Origin: Syntrophaceae bacterium
Lineage (GTDB): Bacteria; Desulfobacterota; Syntrophia; Syntrophales; Smithellaceae
DNA length: 64,000 bases
Assembly (NCBI GenBank): GCA_018436925.1
Contig: JAHDKI010000010.1
Coordinates: 56,622 to 120,621 of the forward strand
Direction of reading: 5' to 3'
The notes below the pieces were generated by a model. The model ran no database searches, was not told where the DNA came from, and saw nothing but the letters and a program-made list of their open reading frames with translations. The translations under genes were made by a program, and so were the position numbers. Shown here piece after piece: positions 55,017 to 63,866 of the stretch. How positions within the stretch are numbered: position 1 is the first letter of the stretch; every line of letters begins with the position of its first letter.

Positions 55017-56066
55017 TCATTGCTTTTGAAAATATTTCTGCTGAAACCGAAGCGCCACCGTCACCAGCGCGATCATCACCGGCACTTCCACCAGCGGCCC
55101 GATGACGGCCGCAAACGCCGCGCCGGAATGAATACCGAATACCGCAATCGCCACCGCGATGGCAAGTTCAAAGTTATTGCTGGCCGCCGTAAACGCCAGT
55201 GTGGTGGTTTTGGAATAATCCGCGCCCAGTCTCCTGCCCATATAAAAAGACACCAGGAACATGACCACAAAATAGATCAAAAGCGGAATGGCGATGCGCA
55301 CCACATCCAGAGGAAGGGTAATAATCAAATTGCCCTTGAGGCTGAACATGACGACAATCGTGAACAAAAGAGCAATGAGTGTCAGCGGACTGATGATCGG
55401 AACAAAACGCGCGTGATACTTTTCTTTTCCCATCTTCTTCACACCGACAAGGCGCGTGAGCGCCCCGGCGATGCAGGGAATGCCCAGATAGATGAAAACG
55501 CTTTCGGCGATCTGGCCGATGCTGACCTCCACCACGGAGCCGGCAAGCCCGAAGAAGGGCGGCAGCACCGTGATAAAAAACCACGCGAAGACGCTGTAGA
55601 AAAGCACCTGGAAAATGCTGTTGAAGGCGACCAAGCCCGCCGCATATTCGGTGCTGCCTTTGGCCAGTTCGTTCCAGACGATCACCATCGCAATGCAGCG
55701 CGCCAGCCCGATCATAATGAGTCCGACCATATAGTCAGGCTTGTCCGGCAAAAAGAGAATCGCCAGGGCAAACATCAGAATCGGACCGATCACCCAGTTT
55801 TGGACCAGAGACAGGCCCAGAATTTTCAGATTGCGGAAGACCTGCGGCAGCTCTTCATATTTCACCTTGGCAAAAGGCGGATACATCATCAGGATCAACC
55901 CTGCGGCGATGGGGATGTTGGTGGCGCCCACTTGAAAGCGGTTGATAAACGATTCCACGCCCGCGATGAAATACCCCAGGCCGACGCCCAGAATCATGGC
56001 GGCAAAAATCCAGACCGTCAGATAGCGGTCCAGAAATGACAATCTTCTTGCGATATGTTCCGTCAT
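55017..56066 (-). CDS. acr3: Arsenite efflux permease Acr3
   Basis: Acr3 exports arsenite, As(III), across the inner membrane using the proton gradient. The 349-residue protein has about ten helices and the family motif [22 protein letters not shown] with the essential Cys. It follows arsC after ten bases, and its stop is 23 bases before the VKOR fusion start. The BASS-superfamily fold is shared with bile-acid transporters, but the Cys motif and context settle the call. Confidence 0.95.
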   Translation of the reverse strand: MTEHIARRLSFLDRYLTVWIFAAMILGVGLGYFIAGVESFINRFQVGATNIPIAAGLILMMYPPFAKVKYEELPQVFRNLKILGLSLVQNWVIGPILMFALAILFLPDKPDYMVGLIMIGLARCIAMVIVWNELAKGSTEYAAGLVAFNSIFQVLFYSVFAWFFITVLPPFFGLAGSVVEVSIGQIAESVFIYLGIPCIAGALTRLVGVKKMGKEKYHARFVPIISPLTLIALLFTIVVMFSLKGNLIITLPLDVVRIAIPLLIYFVVMFLVSFYMGRRLGADYSKTTTLAFTAASNNFELAIAVAIAVFGIHSGAAFAAVIGPLVEVPVMIALVTVALRFQQKYFQKQ

Positions 56067-56076
56067 GAAATCCTCT

Positions 56077-56493
56077 CTAGTCGAACGTTGAAAAATATTC
56101 CGTCAGCTTTTCTTTGATTTCGTCGCGCACACGCCGGAATTCCCGCAGGATATCTTCCTTGCTTCCGGTCGCTTTGGCCGGATCATCAAAGCCGATGTGC
56201 GTTTTTATCGTTCCGCCGATGTAAAGCGGACAGGTTTCGTTGGCGTCCCCGCACAGGGTAATCACATAATCGAACACCTGTCCGTCAAACTCAGACAAAT
56301 TCTTGGAGCGATGATGAGAGATATCAACGCCCATTTCGCGCATGGCCTCGATGGCCGCCGGATTCATCCGCGTTGCCTGCGTGCCCGCCGAAAAAGCATC
56401 AAACCGATCTCCAAGAAAGTGATTCACCAGTCCTTCGGCCATCTGCGATCGCGCGGAATTGGCCGTACATAAAAACAAAACCCGTTTTTTCAT
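56077..56493 (-). CDS. arsC: Arsenate reductase, LMW-phosphatase type
   Basis: This thioredoxin-coupled ArsC reduces arsenate to arsenite. The 138-residue protein has the CX5R phosphate-binding loop CTANSAR near the N-terminus and the redox cysteine pair in [10 protein letters not shown]. The ATG at 56493 overlaps the stop of the small thioredoxin gene as ATGA, making that protein the obvious electron donor. Its product, arsenite, would be exported by the next gene. Confidence 0.95.
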   Translation of the reverse strand: MKKRVLFLCTANSARSQMAEGLVNHFLGDRFDAFSAGTQATRMNPAAIEAMREMGVDISHHRSKNLSEFDGQVFDYVITLCGDANETCPLYIGGTIKTHIGFDDPAKATGSKEDILREFRRVRDEIKEKLTEYFSTFD

Positions 56494-56723
56494 CCGGCCA
56501 ACCATCCCTTAATCTGCTCTGCGGTGGGCATTTTGCCGGCGATTCGAACCGTTCCGTTGACGACCAGCCCCGGCGTGGTCATGACGCCGTAGGCCATGAT
56601 CTGCTTGAGGTCTTTCACCTTCGTAATATCCGCCTGAACGCCGGCTGTTTTGACAACGTCTTTAACCAATTCTTCAAGCTTCTGGCACTTGGCACAGCCG
56701 GTTCCCAAAATTTCAATTTTCAT
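56490..56723 (-). CDS. Small thioredoxin-like redox protein
   Basis: The 77-residue thioredoxin-fold protein of the redox-active disulfide type shows MKIEILGTGCAKCQKLEELV with CxxC (CAKC) and a cis-Pro loop TTPGLVVNG. It lacks the usual thioredoxin WCGPC. It lies between arsR and arsC and overlaps arsC by four bases. It probably recycles ArsC; other members of the group work in metal-responsive operons. Confidence 0.9.
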   Translation of the reverse strand: MKIEILGTGCAKCQKLEELVKDVVKTAGVQADITKVKDLKQIMAYGVMTTPGLVVNGTVRIAGKMPTAEQIKGWLAG

Positions 56724-56734
56724 CTCTAAACCTC

Positions 56735-57067
56735 CTATTTTTTGCAGGATTTCAGAACTCTTTGATGATCATCGGCGCGGGCGGCCAGCACGTCTTCCAC
56801 GCAGCCGATGAAATCAAGAATGCAGGAACAGCGAAGCGCATAGTAGATGCAATTGGCTCTTTTTTCATCCATCACCAAACCAGCATTCTTCAGCACGCTC
56901 AAATGCTTGGAGACGGTGGACATATCGGCGCCGACCCTTTCGGTGAGTTCATTGACGCAGCGCTCCTGCTTGTGGAGTTCTTCAATGATCAAAAGCCGGC
57001 TGGGATGCGCCATCGCCTTGAGAATCTTCGCGCGCGCCTCATAGCGCGACTTTTCGGCATCTTTCAT
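56735..57067 (-). CDS. arsR: ArsR-family metalloid-responsive repressor
   Basis: The 110-residue winged-helix repressor shows ILKAMAHPSRLLIIEELHKQERCVNELTERV and the recognition helix MSTVSKHLSVLKNAGLV. The C-terminal cysteines in NCIYYALRCSCILDFIGC are candidates for As(III) binding, differing from the classic CVC in the recognition helix. ATG 57067 is preceded by AAAGGATGG; the longer frame upstream overlaps the promoter. It is the first gene of the operon and probably binds the dyad over its own -10 box. Confidence 0.93.
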   Translation of the reverse strand: MKDAEKSRYEARAKILKAMAHPSRLLIIEELHKQERCVNELTERVGADMSTVSKHLSVLKNAGLVMDEKRANCIYYALRCSCILDFIGCVEDVLAARADDHQRVLKSCKK

Positions 57068-57085
57068 AACCACCCATCCTTTCGT

Positions 57086-57121
57086 ATTTGGCCATATAGC
57101 CAAATAGCTGGATAATGTCAA
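57086..57121 (-). promoter_or_regulatory. Promoter and ArsR operator of the arsenic operon
   Basis: On the minus strand, TTGACA (57121-57116), a 17-base spacer and TATATG (57098-57093) form the promoter. A perfect seven-base dyad, ATTTGGC (57086-57092) / GCCAAAT (57099-57105), is centred exactly on the -10 box, so a bound repressor would block polymerase. Confidence 0.75.
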
Positions 57122-57207
57122 GATGATATTTTTAAGAAGCGCCAAAAGAATAAAACATCAAAAGAAATTAAGATCTGGCAGGCTTGGCCGGGCGACGGCA
57201 GGCTCGC

Positions 57208-58296
57208 CTAGGCCCGGATCGATGCAAGGATATCGGGAATTTCACCATAGTCTTCAAACCAAACGGGGTGCACACCCAGTTGTTCCAGAATGAAGCTTTG
57301 CTGATCCAGATCGACGCGGTGCACTTCATCGATAATGGAAACGATCTGTTCCTGCCAGCCCCCATCGGCCGCTTTCACTTTTTCCTCCCAGCCGGTCTTC
57401 ACGCCGCTGGCTTCAAAACGATAAAAGTAGGTCAGGGCTTTTTCGTTGATGCGGTCCAGTTCCGACGGATCGGGCTTTTTCAGATCCGGTTTCTTCAGAA
57501 GCGCATAGTTGTTCGTCTCGACCGGCATTTGAGACACCGCGTCGAGCAGCCGGCGCATGTTCCGGTCGGACAAAGACAGGCCGATCATCAGCCCTGTGGT
57601 GCTCGACAGGGATTGAATCTGCACCAGATTGGACCAGGAGTAGGCGTCCTTGGCGGACTGGTGATATTGATCTTCGGTAAAGACGATGTCCTGTTGGGTC
57701 AGTTCCGTCACATTGAGCGGCACATAGCCGTGCACATGATAAATGGGCAGTTTTCCCCGCCCAAGCGGCCCGGCCATGCAGATCGCCTGATACGGATGCC
57801 CGGCAAGCGAAATTTCCAAAAGGGAATCATAATTATAGGTGATAACGCCCCGCACCCCGCGCCGGCCGTCGGACGCCCCCCGACATAGGGTCGTGATCGC
57901 CCCCAGCGTGGGATTGCCGCGGCAGATCGCGGCGGGATCGACCGCCGATTCGCCTTCTTTAAATCCGTCTAAAAAACCGGCGTAGAGGGTCTCCCACAGA
58001 TGGAGCAGAAAATCATCGTCATCCTTGTAATAACGCCGAAGCTTGCGGGCCGTGATTTCCAGCGGCTCGTGGGTGCGTTCCAGGTGCCATTCGGCGGCGG
58101 CGAAAAGGTAGCTCGGGTAAAGCTTCCAGGGATTGGGCGCATGCTTGCCCAGCGCGGCAAAATACATAGCCAAAACGAGCTTGTCCCACGTGGGCAGGCC
58201 GCTTCCAACGGACACGCCGGCGCCCAGATAAAGCGAGAGATTCCCACCTTGATACGCTTTGCGCAGCGCGTCGATCGAATCGCCAACAGGGTCCAC
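57208..58296 (-). CDS. SIR2-like domain protein, possible NAD-hydrolysing effector
   Basis: The 362-residue soluble protein has a SIR2_2-type NAD-binding domain: LYLGAGVSVGSGLPTWDKLV near residue 21, the TYNYDSLLE motif with the candidate catalytic Asn near residue 155, and IYHVHGYVP with the His near residue 190. Sirtuin zinc cysteines are absent. Such domains are frequent NADase effectors in anti-phage systems, but some act in other roles. GTG 58296 is supported by GGAGG four to five bases upstream. The C-terminal 130 residues are of unknown type. It follows a J-domain gene after 97 bases; no other defence gene is near. Confidence 0.85.
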   Translation of the reverse strand: MDPVGDSIDALRKAYQGGNLSLYLGAGVSVGSGLPTWDKLVLAMYFAALGKHAPNPWKLYPSYLFAAAEWHLERTHEPLEITARKLRRYYKDDDDFLLHLWETLYAGFLDGFKEGESAVDPAAICRGNPTLGAITTLCRGASDGRRGVRGVITYNYDSLLEISLAGHPYQAICMAGPLGRGKLPIYHVHGYVPLNVTELTQQDIVFTEDQYHQSAKDAYSWSNLVQIQSLSSTTGLMIGLSLSDRNMRRLLDAVSQMPVETNNYALLKKPDLKKPDPSELDRINEKALTYFYRFEASGVKTGWEEKVKAADGGWQEQIVSIIDEVHRVDLDQQSFILEQLGVHPVWFEDYGEIPDILASIRA

Positions 58297-58393
58297 GAAA
58301 CCTCCGGGAAAAAATCGAAAAAATCTCGACAGGCTGATACTCGGAACATCTAAATCGAAATCCGTCGATGAGGATTGGTCTTTGCCGCTTGCT

Positions 58394-59191
58394 TCACATC
58401 CAATATTTCTTGTTGTGCATTTTCATATCCACGATCAATTTGAAAAGCCGCCCCGAAGAAAGAATCTTTTCTTCAAGAAAAAATCTGCCGATCTGCGGCT
58501 GGGCGGCCTTTTGCTTCTCCAGAATGCGCGCCAACTGATGACGGGACAAAAGGCCCATCCGGATCGCGCATTCGCCGAACTTTTCGCCGTAGCGGCGGCC
58601 GCGCAGAATGGCCAGCACGTCGGATCCCGCAAGCCAGTCCCAGCTCACCCCGATCGCGCCGACCGACGGCCGCTGCAGCCGCTGCCAGACAATCGCGCGA
58701 ATCAGTTGCGACAGAGAAATATGTCCCGAATAGTACAGATACTGTCCTAAAAGCAGACGCCGCATCGGCATCCGGCCGGAATACATCGGTTCGGCGGGCG
58801 GCCGGGGCGGCGTTTTTCGCGCTCCGGCAAACGTCTCCGGGCGGGCGGCCGGACGCGCCTGTGCGGCGGGCTCGGCCCTGCGCGGTGCAGATCGGCGCTG
58901 ATAAAGAGCGCCTTTTTCATCCAGCGAGTATTTCCACGGCGCGGAAAGAAATTCCAAAAGCAGTTTATACGCCAGGCTGATTTCCTTGAAACGATCCGTC
59001 AGCAAATCGGCTCTGCCGCTTGTTACAACGGCCCGGTCGGGATGCGTTTCCATCGCTTTTTTACGGTAAGCGGCCTTGACGCCCGCGGGCTTGAGATACC
59101 GAAGAAATTCCACCGACACGTCGATGTCGGTTCCAAAGAGAGATTCACAGGCTTTGAACAGATCCTGACGGGAAACGGCCGTGTCGGACAA
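58394..59191 (-). CDS. J-domain protein with a novel C-terminal region
   Basis: The 265-residue protein has an N-terminal J-like domain containing the HPD tripeptide (KAMETHPDRAV) needed to stimulate DnaK. An Arg/Pro/Ala-rich linker and a C-terminal region with two related helical segments follow (LLGQYLYYSGHISLSQLIRAI; ECAIRMGLLSRHQLARILEKQ). These resemble the short helical repeats at the N-termini of some type II secretion ATPases, a weak comparison. TTG 59191 is chosen because AAAGGAG lies seven bases upstream. A co-chaperone directing DnaK to a specific client is the simplest reading. Confidence 0.75.
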   Translation of the reverse strand: MSDTAVSRQDLFKACESLFGTDIDVSVEFLRYLKPAGVKAAYRKKAMETHPDRAVVTSGRADLLTDRFKEISLAYKLLLEFLSAPWKYSLDEKGALYQRRSAPRRAEPAAQARPAARPETFAGARKTPPRPPAEPMYSGRMPMRRLLLGQYLYYSGHISLSQLIRAIVWQRLQRPSVGAIGVSWDWLAGSDVLAILRGRRYGEKFGECAIRMGLLSRHQLARILEKQKAAQPQIGRFFLEEKILSSGRLFKLIVDMKMHNKKYWM

Positions 59192-59300
59192 AAACGATCT
59201 CCTTTCGGCGTTTATTGCCTTGCACTGTAGCATGCCGCCCCGAAGAAAAACAAGCGGCAAATGGCCGTCGAGGATAATCGCTTGTTGATCATCTTCTTTC

Positions 59301-59330
59301 TTGACTATCGCCTCCTTTCTCCTCTACAGT
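59301..59330 (+). promoter_or_regulatory. Sigma-70-type promoter
   Basis: TTGACT at 59301-59306 and TACAGT at 59325-59330 are separated by 18 bases. It lies upstream of the 14-codon frame at 59365 and the secreted protein gene. Confidence 0.5.
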
Positions 59331-59364
59331 TGCGCACAGAAAATAAATCCTATGGAGGTCCCTT

Positions 59365-59409
59365 ATGAAGCGAATACCGGTTTATCTTCTTGTTGAGCCT
59401 GTAGAATAA
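59365..59409 (+). pseudogene. 14-codon ORF with good expression signals: gene relic or leader peptide
   Basis: ATG 59365 with GGAG about eight bases upstream encodes MKRIPVYLLVEPVE and stops. The start resembles the N-terminus of TerY-type VWA proteins (basic residues followed by LPVYLLLDTSGSM), but the MIDAS segment is missing and the following frame does not continue as such a protein. It may be a decayed gene start or a regulatory leader upstream of 59532. Confidence in either reading is low. Confidence 0.3.
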
Positions 59410-59531
59410 GTCGGAGAGCGGCATTCAACGGTTGATGCGCAAAAAATCGACCGCGGAGAATGCCCCACAAGCGACGATCGGACAATGAGGAGGGGTAAAA
59501 AGGCCCCCAAAAATGAAACAATAATTTTATT

Positions 59532-61253
59532 TTGGAGTTTTCCTACAGGCTCGTTGTGCTTGCAGCTTGTTTCCTGTGCCTACCCGCACACGCTCAGTCC
59601 GTCACCTGGAACACCGACCAGATGATTTCCGTTTCAACGGAGAACACCACGACACCTGACGTTGCCGTCTCCGGCAATCGGGCTGTCGCCGTCTGGGCTC
59701 AGGAGGTCGACGGTTACAATCGTGTTTTTGCCAGCTATTCAACCAACCGGGGCGAAACCTGGAGTTCGCCCCAGTTAATCGAAGATCAGTATTACCGGGC
59801 ACAAAATCCCCGCGTGTTCATGTCGGGAGAAAAGGTGGTCGTCGTCTGGGAGCAATCCACCGGCACCGTATACAATGTCTACAGCAATTACTCTACCGAC
59901 GGAGGCGCAACTTGGCAGGCCACGGCCAGCCCCCATCGGCTCAACACCGCCGGAAGCTTTAGCGCCGGGGAAACAAGCGCGGCCATGTCGGGCGACAACA
60001 TCGTGGTCGTCTGGACGCAGTTGCTCGACGGATCCTTCAACCGCATTTACGCCAACACCTCAACAAACGCGGGCGCCACCTGGGGAACGCCGGTCCAGAT
60101 TAGCAGCACAACCTCGACCATTGCAAAGTCGCCGCATGTCGCCATTTCCGGCGGCAATGCCGCGGCTGTCTGGCAGCAGGAAAAAGATCCCGCCACGAAT
60201 TTTTACCTCATCCGAGCCAACGCTTCGGCCGATGCCGGCCTTACCTGGGGAACCGACGCCGCAGTGGACAACACGCCGTCTCAGCAAAGCAGAAGACCCC
60301 AGATCGCGGTATCGGATGACGCGGTGGTGGCCGTCTGGGATACCGAAGACGCAAGCGGCTGGACTCACGTGTATTCCAACCGCACCGCTTTTTCCGGCGG
60401 GACCGTTGTCTGGACTCCGGCCAACGCGCAGCTGCTGGAAGATACCGCAACCGACTATTGGGATATGGAAGCGAAAATCGCGATGTTTGGACAAAACGTC
60501 ATCGTCGTCTGGCAGCGATGGGACGCGAGCAATCATACGTGGCTTCAATCCGTCCAGTCGGGAAATGCAGGCGCAAGTTGGAGCCTTCCGTTAACGCTCG
60601 ACGACAGCGCTTCCGGGATTAATCGACACGAACTGATCATGATGGAACGCTACGCGGTTGCCATCTGGCAATACGATGATGGTTCCCTTGCGAAAGTCCG
60701 CACCAGCGCCTCGTTTGACGAAGGCGAGTCCTGGACGGATCCCGAAGCCATCGACAGCAGCACACTCTACAGCAACTTTGACATGAAAATTGCCGCATCG
60801 GGCAACAATCTGGTCAGTGTCTACGCCAGATACAACTCCGACCCGGCGATCGACAGGGTAAACATCTATGTCAATTCCGCCGCCTACTCAAGCGGCGGGG
60901 TCGGCCCGATCCCCGGCGCGGGCGGCGGAGGCGGAAGCTGCTTTATCGCCAGCGCGGCCTTCGGCTCGCCATTGGCCTCGCAGGTGGATAGTCTGCGCAA
61001 ATTCCGCGACGGCTATCTGCTCACCAACAGCCTGGGCCGCAAATTTGTCGCCTGGTACTATGCAAACGGCCCGGCCGCAGCGCAGTTTATCTCTGACAAA
61101 CCGATGGCCAAAGCTTTCGTGAGAGCGGCGCTTTATCCGCTGGTCGGCTTTTCTTTCCTGCTGGTCAACGGCTACCTGCCGTTTGCACTCGCGGGGCTGC
61201 TTTTGGCGGCACTCGCCTTTTTTTACCTGCGCCGCCGCAAAACAACCGCTTAA
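59532..61253 (+). CDS. Secreted BNR/sialidase-like beta-propeller protein with CFI-box C-terminal anchor
   Basis: The 573-residue exported protein has a signal peptide (LVVLAACFLCLPAHAQS) and repeated Asp-box-like units such as YSTNRGETWSSP, YSTDGGATWQ, TSTNAGATWGTP and ASADAGLTWGTD, each followed by an AVSGDNVVVVW-type strand, typical of BNR beta-propellers. The C-terminus has a Gly-rich linker, the GGGGGSCFIASAAFGSPLASQV motif of CFI-box-CTERM proteins, a hydrophobic helix and the basic tail RRRKTTA, suggesting envelope anchoring or sorting. The start is weak: TTG 59532 gives the signal peptide but no ribosome site is visible, and a nearby ATG (59513) is out of frame. Catalytic sialidase residues were not identified. 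Confidence 0.82.
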   Translation: MEFSYRLVVLAACFLCLPAHAQSVTWNTDQMISVSTENTTTPDVAVSGNRAVAVWAQEVDGYNRVFASYSTNRGETWSSPQLIEDQYYRAQNPRVFMSGEKVVVVWEQSTGTVYNVYSNYSTDGGATWQATASPHRLNTAGSFSAGETSAAMSGDNIVVVWTQLLDGSFNRIYANTSTNAGATWGTPVQISSTTSTIAKSPHVAISGGNAAAVWQQEKDPATNFYLIRANASADAGLTWGTDAAVDNTPSQQSRRPQIAVSDDAVVAVWDTEDASGWTHVYSNRTAFSGGTVVWTPANAQLLEDTATDYWDMEAKIAMFGQNVIVVWQRWDASNHTWLQSVQSGNAGASWSLPLTLDDSASGINRHELIMMERYAVAIWQYDDGSLAKVRTSASFDEGESWTDPEAIDSSTLYSNFDMKIAASGNNLVSVYARYNSDPAIDRVNIYVNSAAYSSGGVGPIPGAGGGGGSCFIASAAFGSPLASQVDSLRKFRDGYLLTNSLGRKFVAWYYANGPAAAQFISDKPMAKAFVRAALYPLVGFSFLLVNGYLPFALAGLLLAALAFFYLRRRKTTA

Positions 61254-61279
61254 AAGAGATTGAACCCGTCATTTAAACA

Positions 61280-61317
61280 CACCCCCGGCGGAACCTGCGC
61301 CGGGGGTGCTTTTTGTT
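61280..61317. terminator. Terminator between convergent genes
   Basis: CACCCCCGGCG (61280-61290) and CGCCGGGGGTG (61298-61308) form a perfect 11-base stem with a seven-base loop, followed by a T-rich tract on the plus strand. Confidence 0.9.
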
Positions 61318-61326
61318 TAACGCCGA

Positions 61327-63651
61327 CTAACTGCGCAGTTTAATGCGAATGGTTATATTACCTTCTTTTGCCGCGCCTGCCGGAAAGATCCACCCCTTCA
61401 TTTTTTCGATCAGACATTGCCGAATCGTCGCCTGCTTGAGATTTCCCGACTCGATGAAGACGGTTTTCACCGTGCCGTCGGCGTTGATCGTCAGTCGCAC
61501 GGTGAAGATCGTTCCGTTGGCCGTTCCTTTCAGGCAGGATGCCAGATCCTCCACCTGACGCGTCACGGACGCAAGCGCCTTATCGCGGCTCCATCCCTTC
61601 GAAACCGTAAGTGAAAGAACTTCGATCTTACGAGCCTCATCTTCAGAAACGCCTTTGAACGCCCGCTCCGGGCTGATCGGTTGCGCGGGTCGTCCGACGG
61701 CTTCATGGCGCTGCATTTTGGCGGTTTGCGCCATCATCGGTCCGAAAGCCGCATCACCCACAGCATGGTTCGACACGCCTTGAGGCAAGGGCAAAGGCTG
61801 CTTCACTAAAACGGGCTTTCCATCCACGTTGCGAATTTCAGAATCCACGGCGACAAACGAAGTATAGGCGCTAAGCAGATTGTAAGACAGAGCCAGGCGC
61901 GTGATGTCTTCGACGCGTTTGGCTCTGTGGCGCAGGCTGTTGTAGTCCGACAAAAGCGCGATGCGGTGACGCGCCCACAGGTATTTCAGGGCGGCTGCAT
62001 CTTTAGACGGTTTGAAATCCGAAACGGCAAGGCTCTCTGAGTATTGCCCCGTCCCCGTCGCGCCGCGCAAGGTAATCGTTCCTTGAGGCTTTCCGCGCCA
62101 CTTGCCGAACACGATCACCGGACGTTCGGCCAAAACGTCGGGGACGGCCTGCGGTTCCACATCATAGGTCTCAAACCCATCGAAACGGACTTCGATTTGC
62201 GCAAGGACCGGCCGGTCGATCATCTTGCGGAAACGCGCGGCCTCCGCGGCGGCTGTTTTCGGATCGGTCAGCACAAACGGCTCGCCCATCCCGACTCTGG
62301 CCATGCCTTCGATGAGATGACGGTTCACACTGGAGCCGATGCCGAAGGCAAACAGGTTGGCTTTTCCCAGATTCGCGCGAATCAGATCAAAGGCTTCTTC
62401 CTCCACACTGACATAGCCGTCGGTCACCATCACCATTGTTCGGGAGCTTCCTTCCAAACGCGGCAGATCGAGCGCGCGCTGAAGCGCCGGCAAAAGCTCG
62501 GTGCCGCCCCCGCCTCGCTGACGTTCGATCACGGAGATGGCTTTTTGAATATTGCCGCGCGTCGCAGGCAGGGATTCCTCGGCAAGCAGCGTCGAACCGC
62601 CCGAAAAGAGCAAAACGTTAAAAGTATCCGAAGGCCGCAGGTTGCCGATGAGATCGGCCAGAAGTTTTTTGGAAATATCCAGAGGGAAACCGTGCATGGA
62701 TCCGGACACATCGACAATGAAGATATATTCGCGGCCGGGAAGGTCGGCGATGGCGATTTTTTGGGGCGGTTGCACTATCAGCGCAAAGAAGTTTTCCTTT
62801 TGCCCTTCATGCAAAAGCAGGCCGCCTGCAATCCGGTCGCCCGCCAGACGATAGCGCAAAATGAAATCGCGGTTCGCACCGCCTCCGTCCTTTTTATCCA
62901 GCCGGATGCTTACCCGGTCGGCGCTTGCAAACGTTGTGGTCACTTTGTGGGACGGGCAGCTCACCTCGCCGACCGGCATGCCGGCTGCCAGAGAAAGAGC
63001 CAAGTCAAAAGTTGCAGGCGATGCCTCGCCCTGTTTCAAATACGGATTGGCCGTCCAGTCCGAAGTCTCTTTACCGGGCCCGCCGCGCCCCGCATAACGC
63101 GGGCCGACCACGGTCGGATAGACAAACTCGTAGATCCGGTCGGTCGGAATCAGAAGCTCCGTGTACTTGAGCTCCACCCGAATTTCGTCGCCGGGGAGAA
63201 TATTGGCGACATTCATCTGGAAAACGTTGGGGCGGTGCTGCTCTAAAAGGGAGGCGCTTTTCCCGGCATCGCGGGCCTGCTCGTAGATTTTGCGCGCCTC
63301 GTCGCGGCGGTTGATCTGCGCTTCGATCACTCTTTTGCCGATGGTCATCTTCATGCCGTACACGGCGGCGCGTGTGGAGCCCGGAAAAACATAGACCGCC
63401 TCGATGGGTCGCCGCCCTTCATTTTTATACACTTGCGTCACTCTGACATCGGCAATGACACCGGCAATAGAAACGGATGCTTCCGTCGCTTTGAGCGGCA
63501 TCCGGTCGGTTGCGGGATCATCGCTTTGCACAAAAAAATAGGGGGACAACGTTCGCGCGTCCTCCTCCTGCGCAAAGGACCAAGAGGCGACACTCAGCAA
63601 CATCGCAACAAGCACGCCTGCCGTAAAGCATCTTTTCGTCAATCGTTTCAT
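61327..63651 (-). CDS. VIT and VWA domain protein with C-terminal AgmX/TonB-like domain
   Basis: The 774-residue exported protein has a signal peptide (residues 1-27, ending WSFAQ), a vault/inter-alpha-trypsin (VIT) domain at about 45-190 (VRVTQVYKNEGRRPIEAVYVFP), and a von Willebrand A domain at about 310-480 with an intact MIDAS (DVSGSM, MVTDGYVS). The C-terminus (CLKGTANGTIFTVRLTINADGTVKTVFIE) resembles AgmX/PglI or TonB-like domains. Such proteins are surface or periplasmic binding and scaffolding factors of unsettled function. GGGAGG lies before the ATG. It is convergent with the beta-propeller gene and shares the intervening terminator. Confidence 0.92.
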   Translation of the reverse strand: MKRLTKRCFTAGVLVAMLLSVASWSFAQEEDARTLSPYFFVQSDDPATDRMPLKATEASVSIAGVIADVRVTQVYKNEGRRPIEAVYVFPGSTRAAVYGMKMTIGKRVIEAQINRRDEARKIYEQARDAGKSASLLEQHRPNVFQMNVANILPGDEIRVELKYTELLIPTDRIYEFVYPTVVGPRYAGRGGPGKETSDWTANPYLKQGEASPATFDLALSLAAGMPVGEVSCPSHKVTTTFASADRVSIRLDKKDGGGANRDFILRYRLAGDRIAGGLLLHEGQKENFFALIVQPPQKIAIADLPGREYIFIVDVSGSMHGFPLDISKKLLADLIGNLRPSDTFNVLLFSGGSTLLAEESLPATRGNIQKAISVIERQRGGGGTELLPALQRALDLPRLEGSSRTMVMVTDGYVSVEEEAFDLIRANLGKANLFAFGIGSSVNRHLIEGMARVGMGEPFVLTDPKTAAAEAARFRKMIDRPVLAQIEVRFDGFETYDVEPQAVPDVLAERPVIVFGKWRGKPQGTITLRGATGTGQYSESLAVSDFKPSKDAAALKYLWARHRIALLSDYNSLRHRAKRVEDITRLALSYNLLSAYTSFVAVDSEIRNVDGKPVLVKQPLPLPQGVSNHAVGDAAFGPMMAQTAKMQRHEAVGRPAQPISPERAFKGVSEDEARKIEVLSLTVSKGWSRDKALASVTRQVEDLASCLKGTANGTIFTVRLTINADGTVKTVFIESGNLKQATIRQCLIEKMKGWIFPAGAAKEGNITIRIKLRS

Positions 63652-63804
63652 CTTTGGAACCTCCCTTCGAATCGTTTTGGAGGGTTAGACAGAGATTCGG
63701 CTGAAAAGTTCCCCCTTTTTTTACATTTTGTTCAAACGGCTTGAACGGTTTGTGCAAAAAACGATCTGAAAGGAGTCCCAGGCAATGGCCGGCCTTCCCT
63801 GCGG

Positions 63805-63831
63805 ATTGATATTATAACAAATATTATCAAT
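63805..63831. promoter_or_regulatory. AT-rich dyad upstream of the last gene
   Basis: ATTGATA (63805-63811) and TATCAAT (63825-63831) form a perfect seven-base inverted repeat with a 13-base spacer, 35 bases upstream of a possible sigma-54 -24 element. Confidence 0.45.
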
Positions 63832-63866
63832 ACCTTAGATTTCGTTTCCGATTAGAATGGTCATTT

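Noticed and set aside
55020..56039. 339-codon plus-strand frame
   Set aside because: Antisense to acr3; extremely rich in His, Arg, Asp and Gln, the typical complement of a hydrophobic membrane gene.
57178..57215. GGCAGGCT direct repeats near the SIR2 gene end as a mobile-element or recombination site
   Set aside because: Only two short copies (57178 and 57198 area) with no flanking element or target duplication; probably chance or a minor hairpin.
62044..63246. 400-codon plus-strand frame
   Set aside because: Antisense to the VIT/VWA gene, which has clear domains and a ribosome site; this frame has neither.
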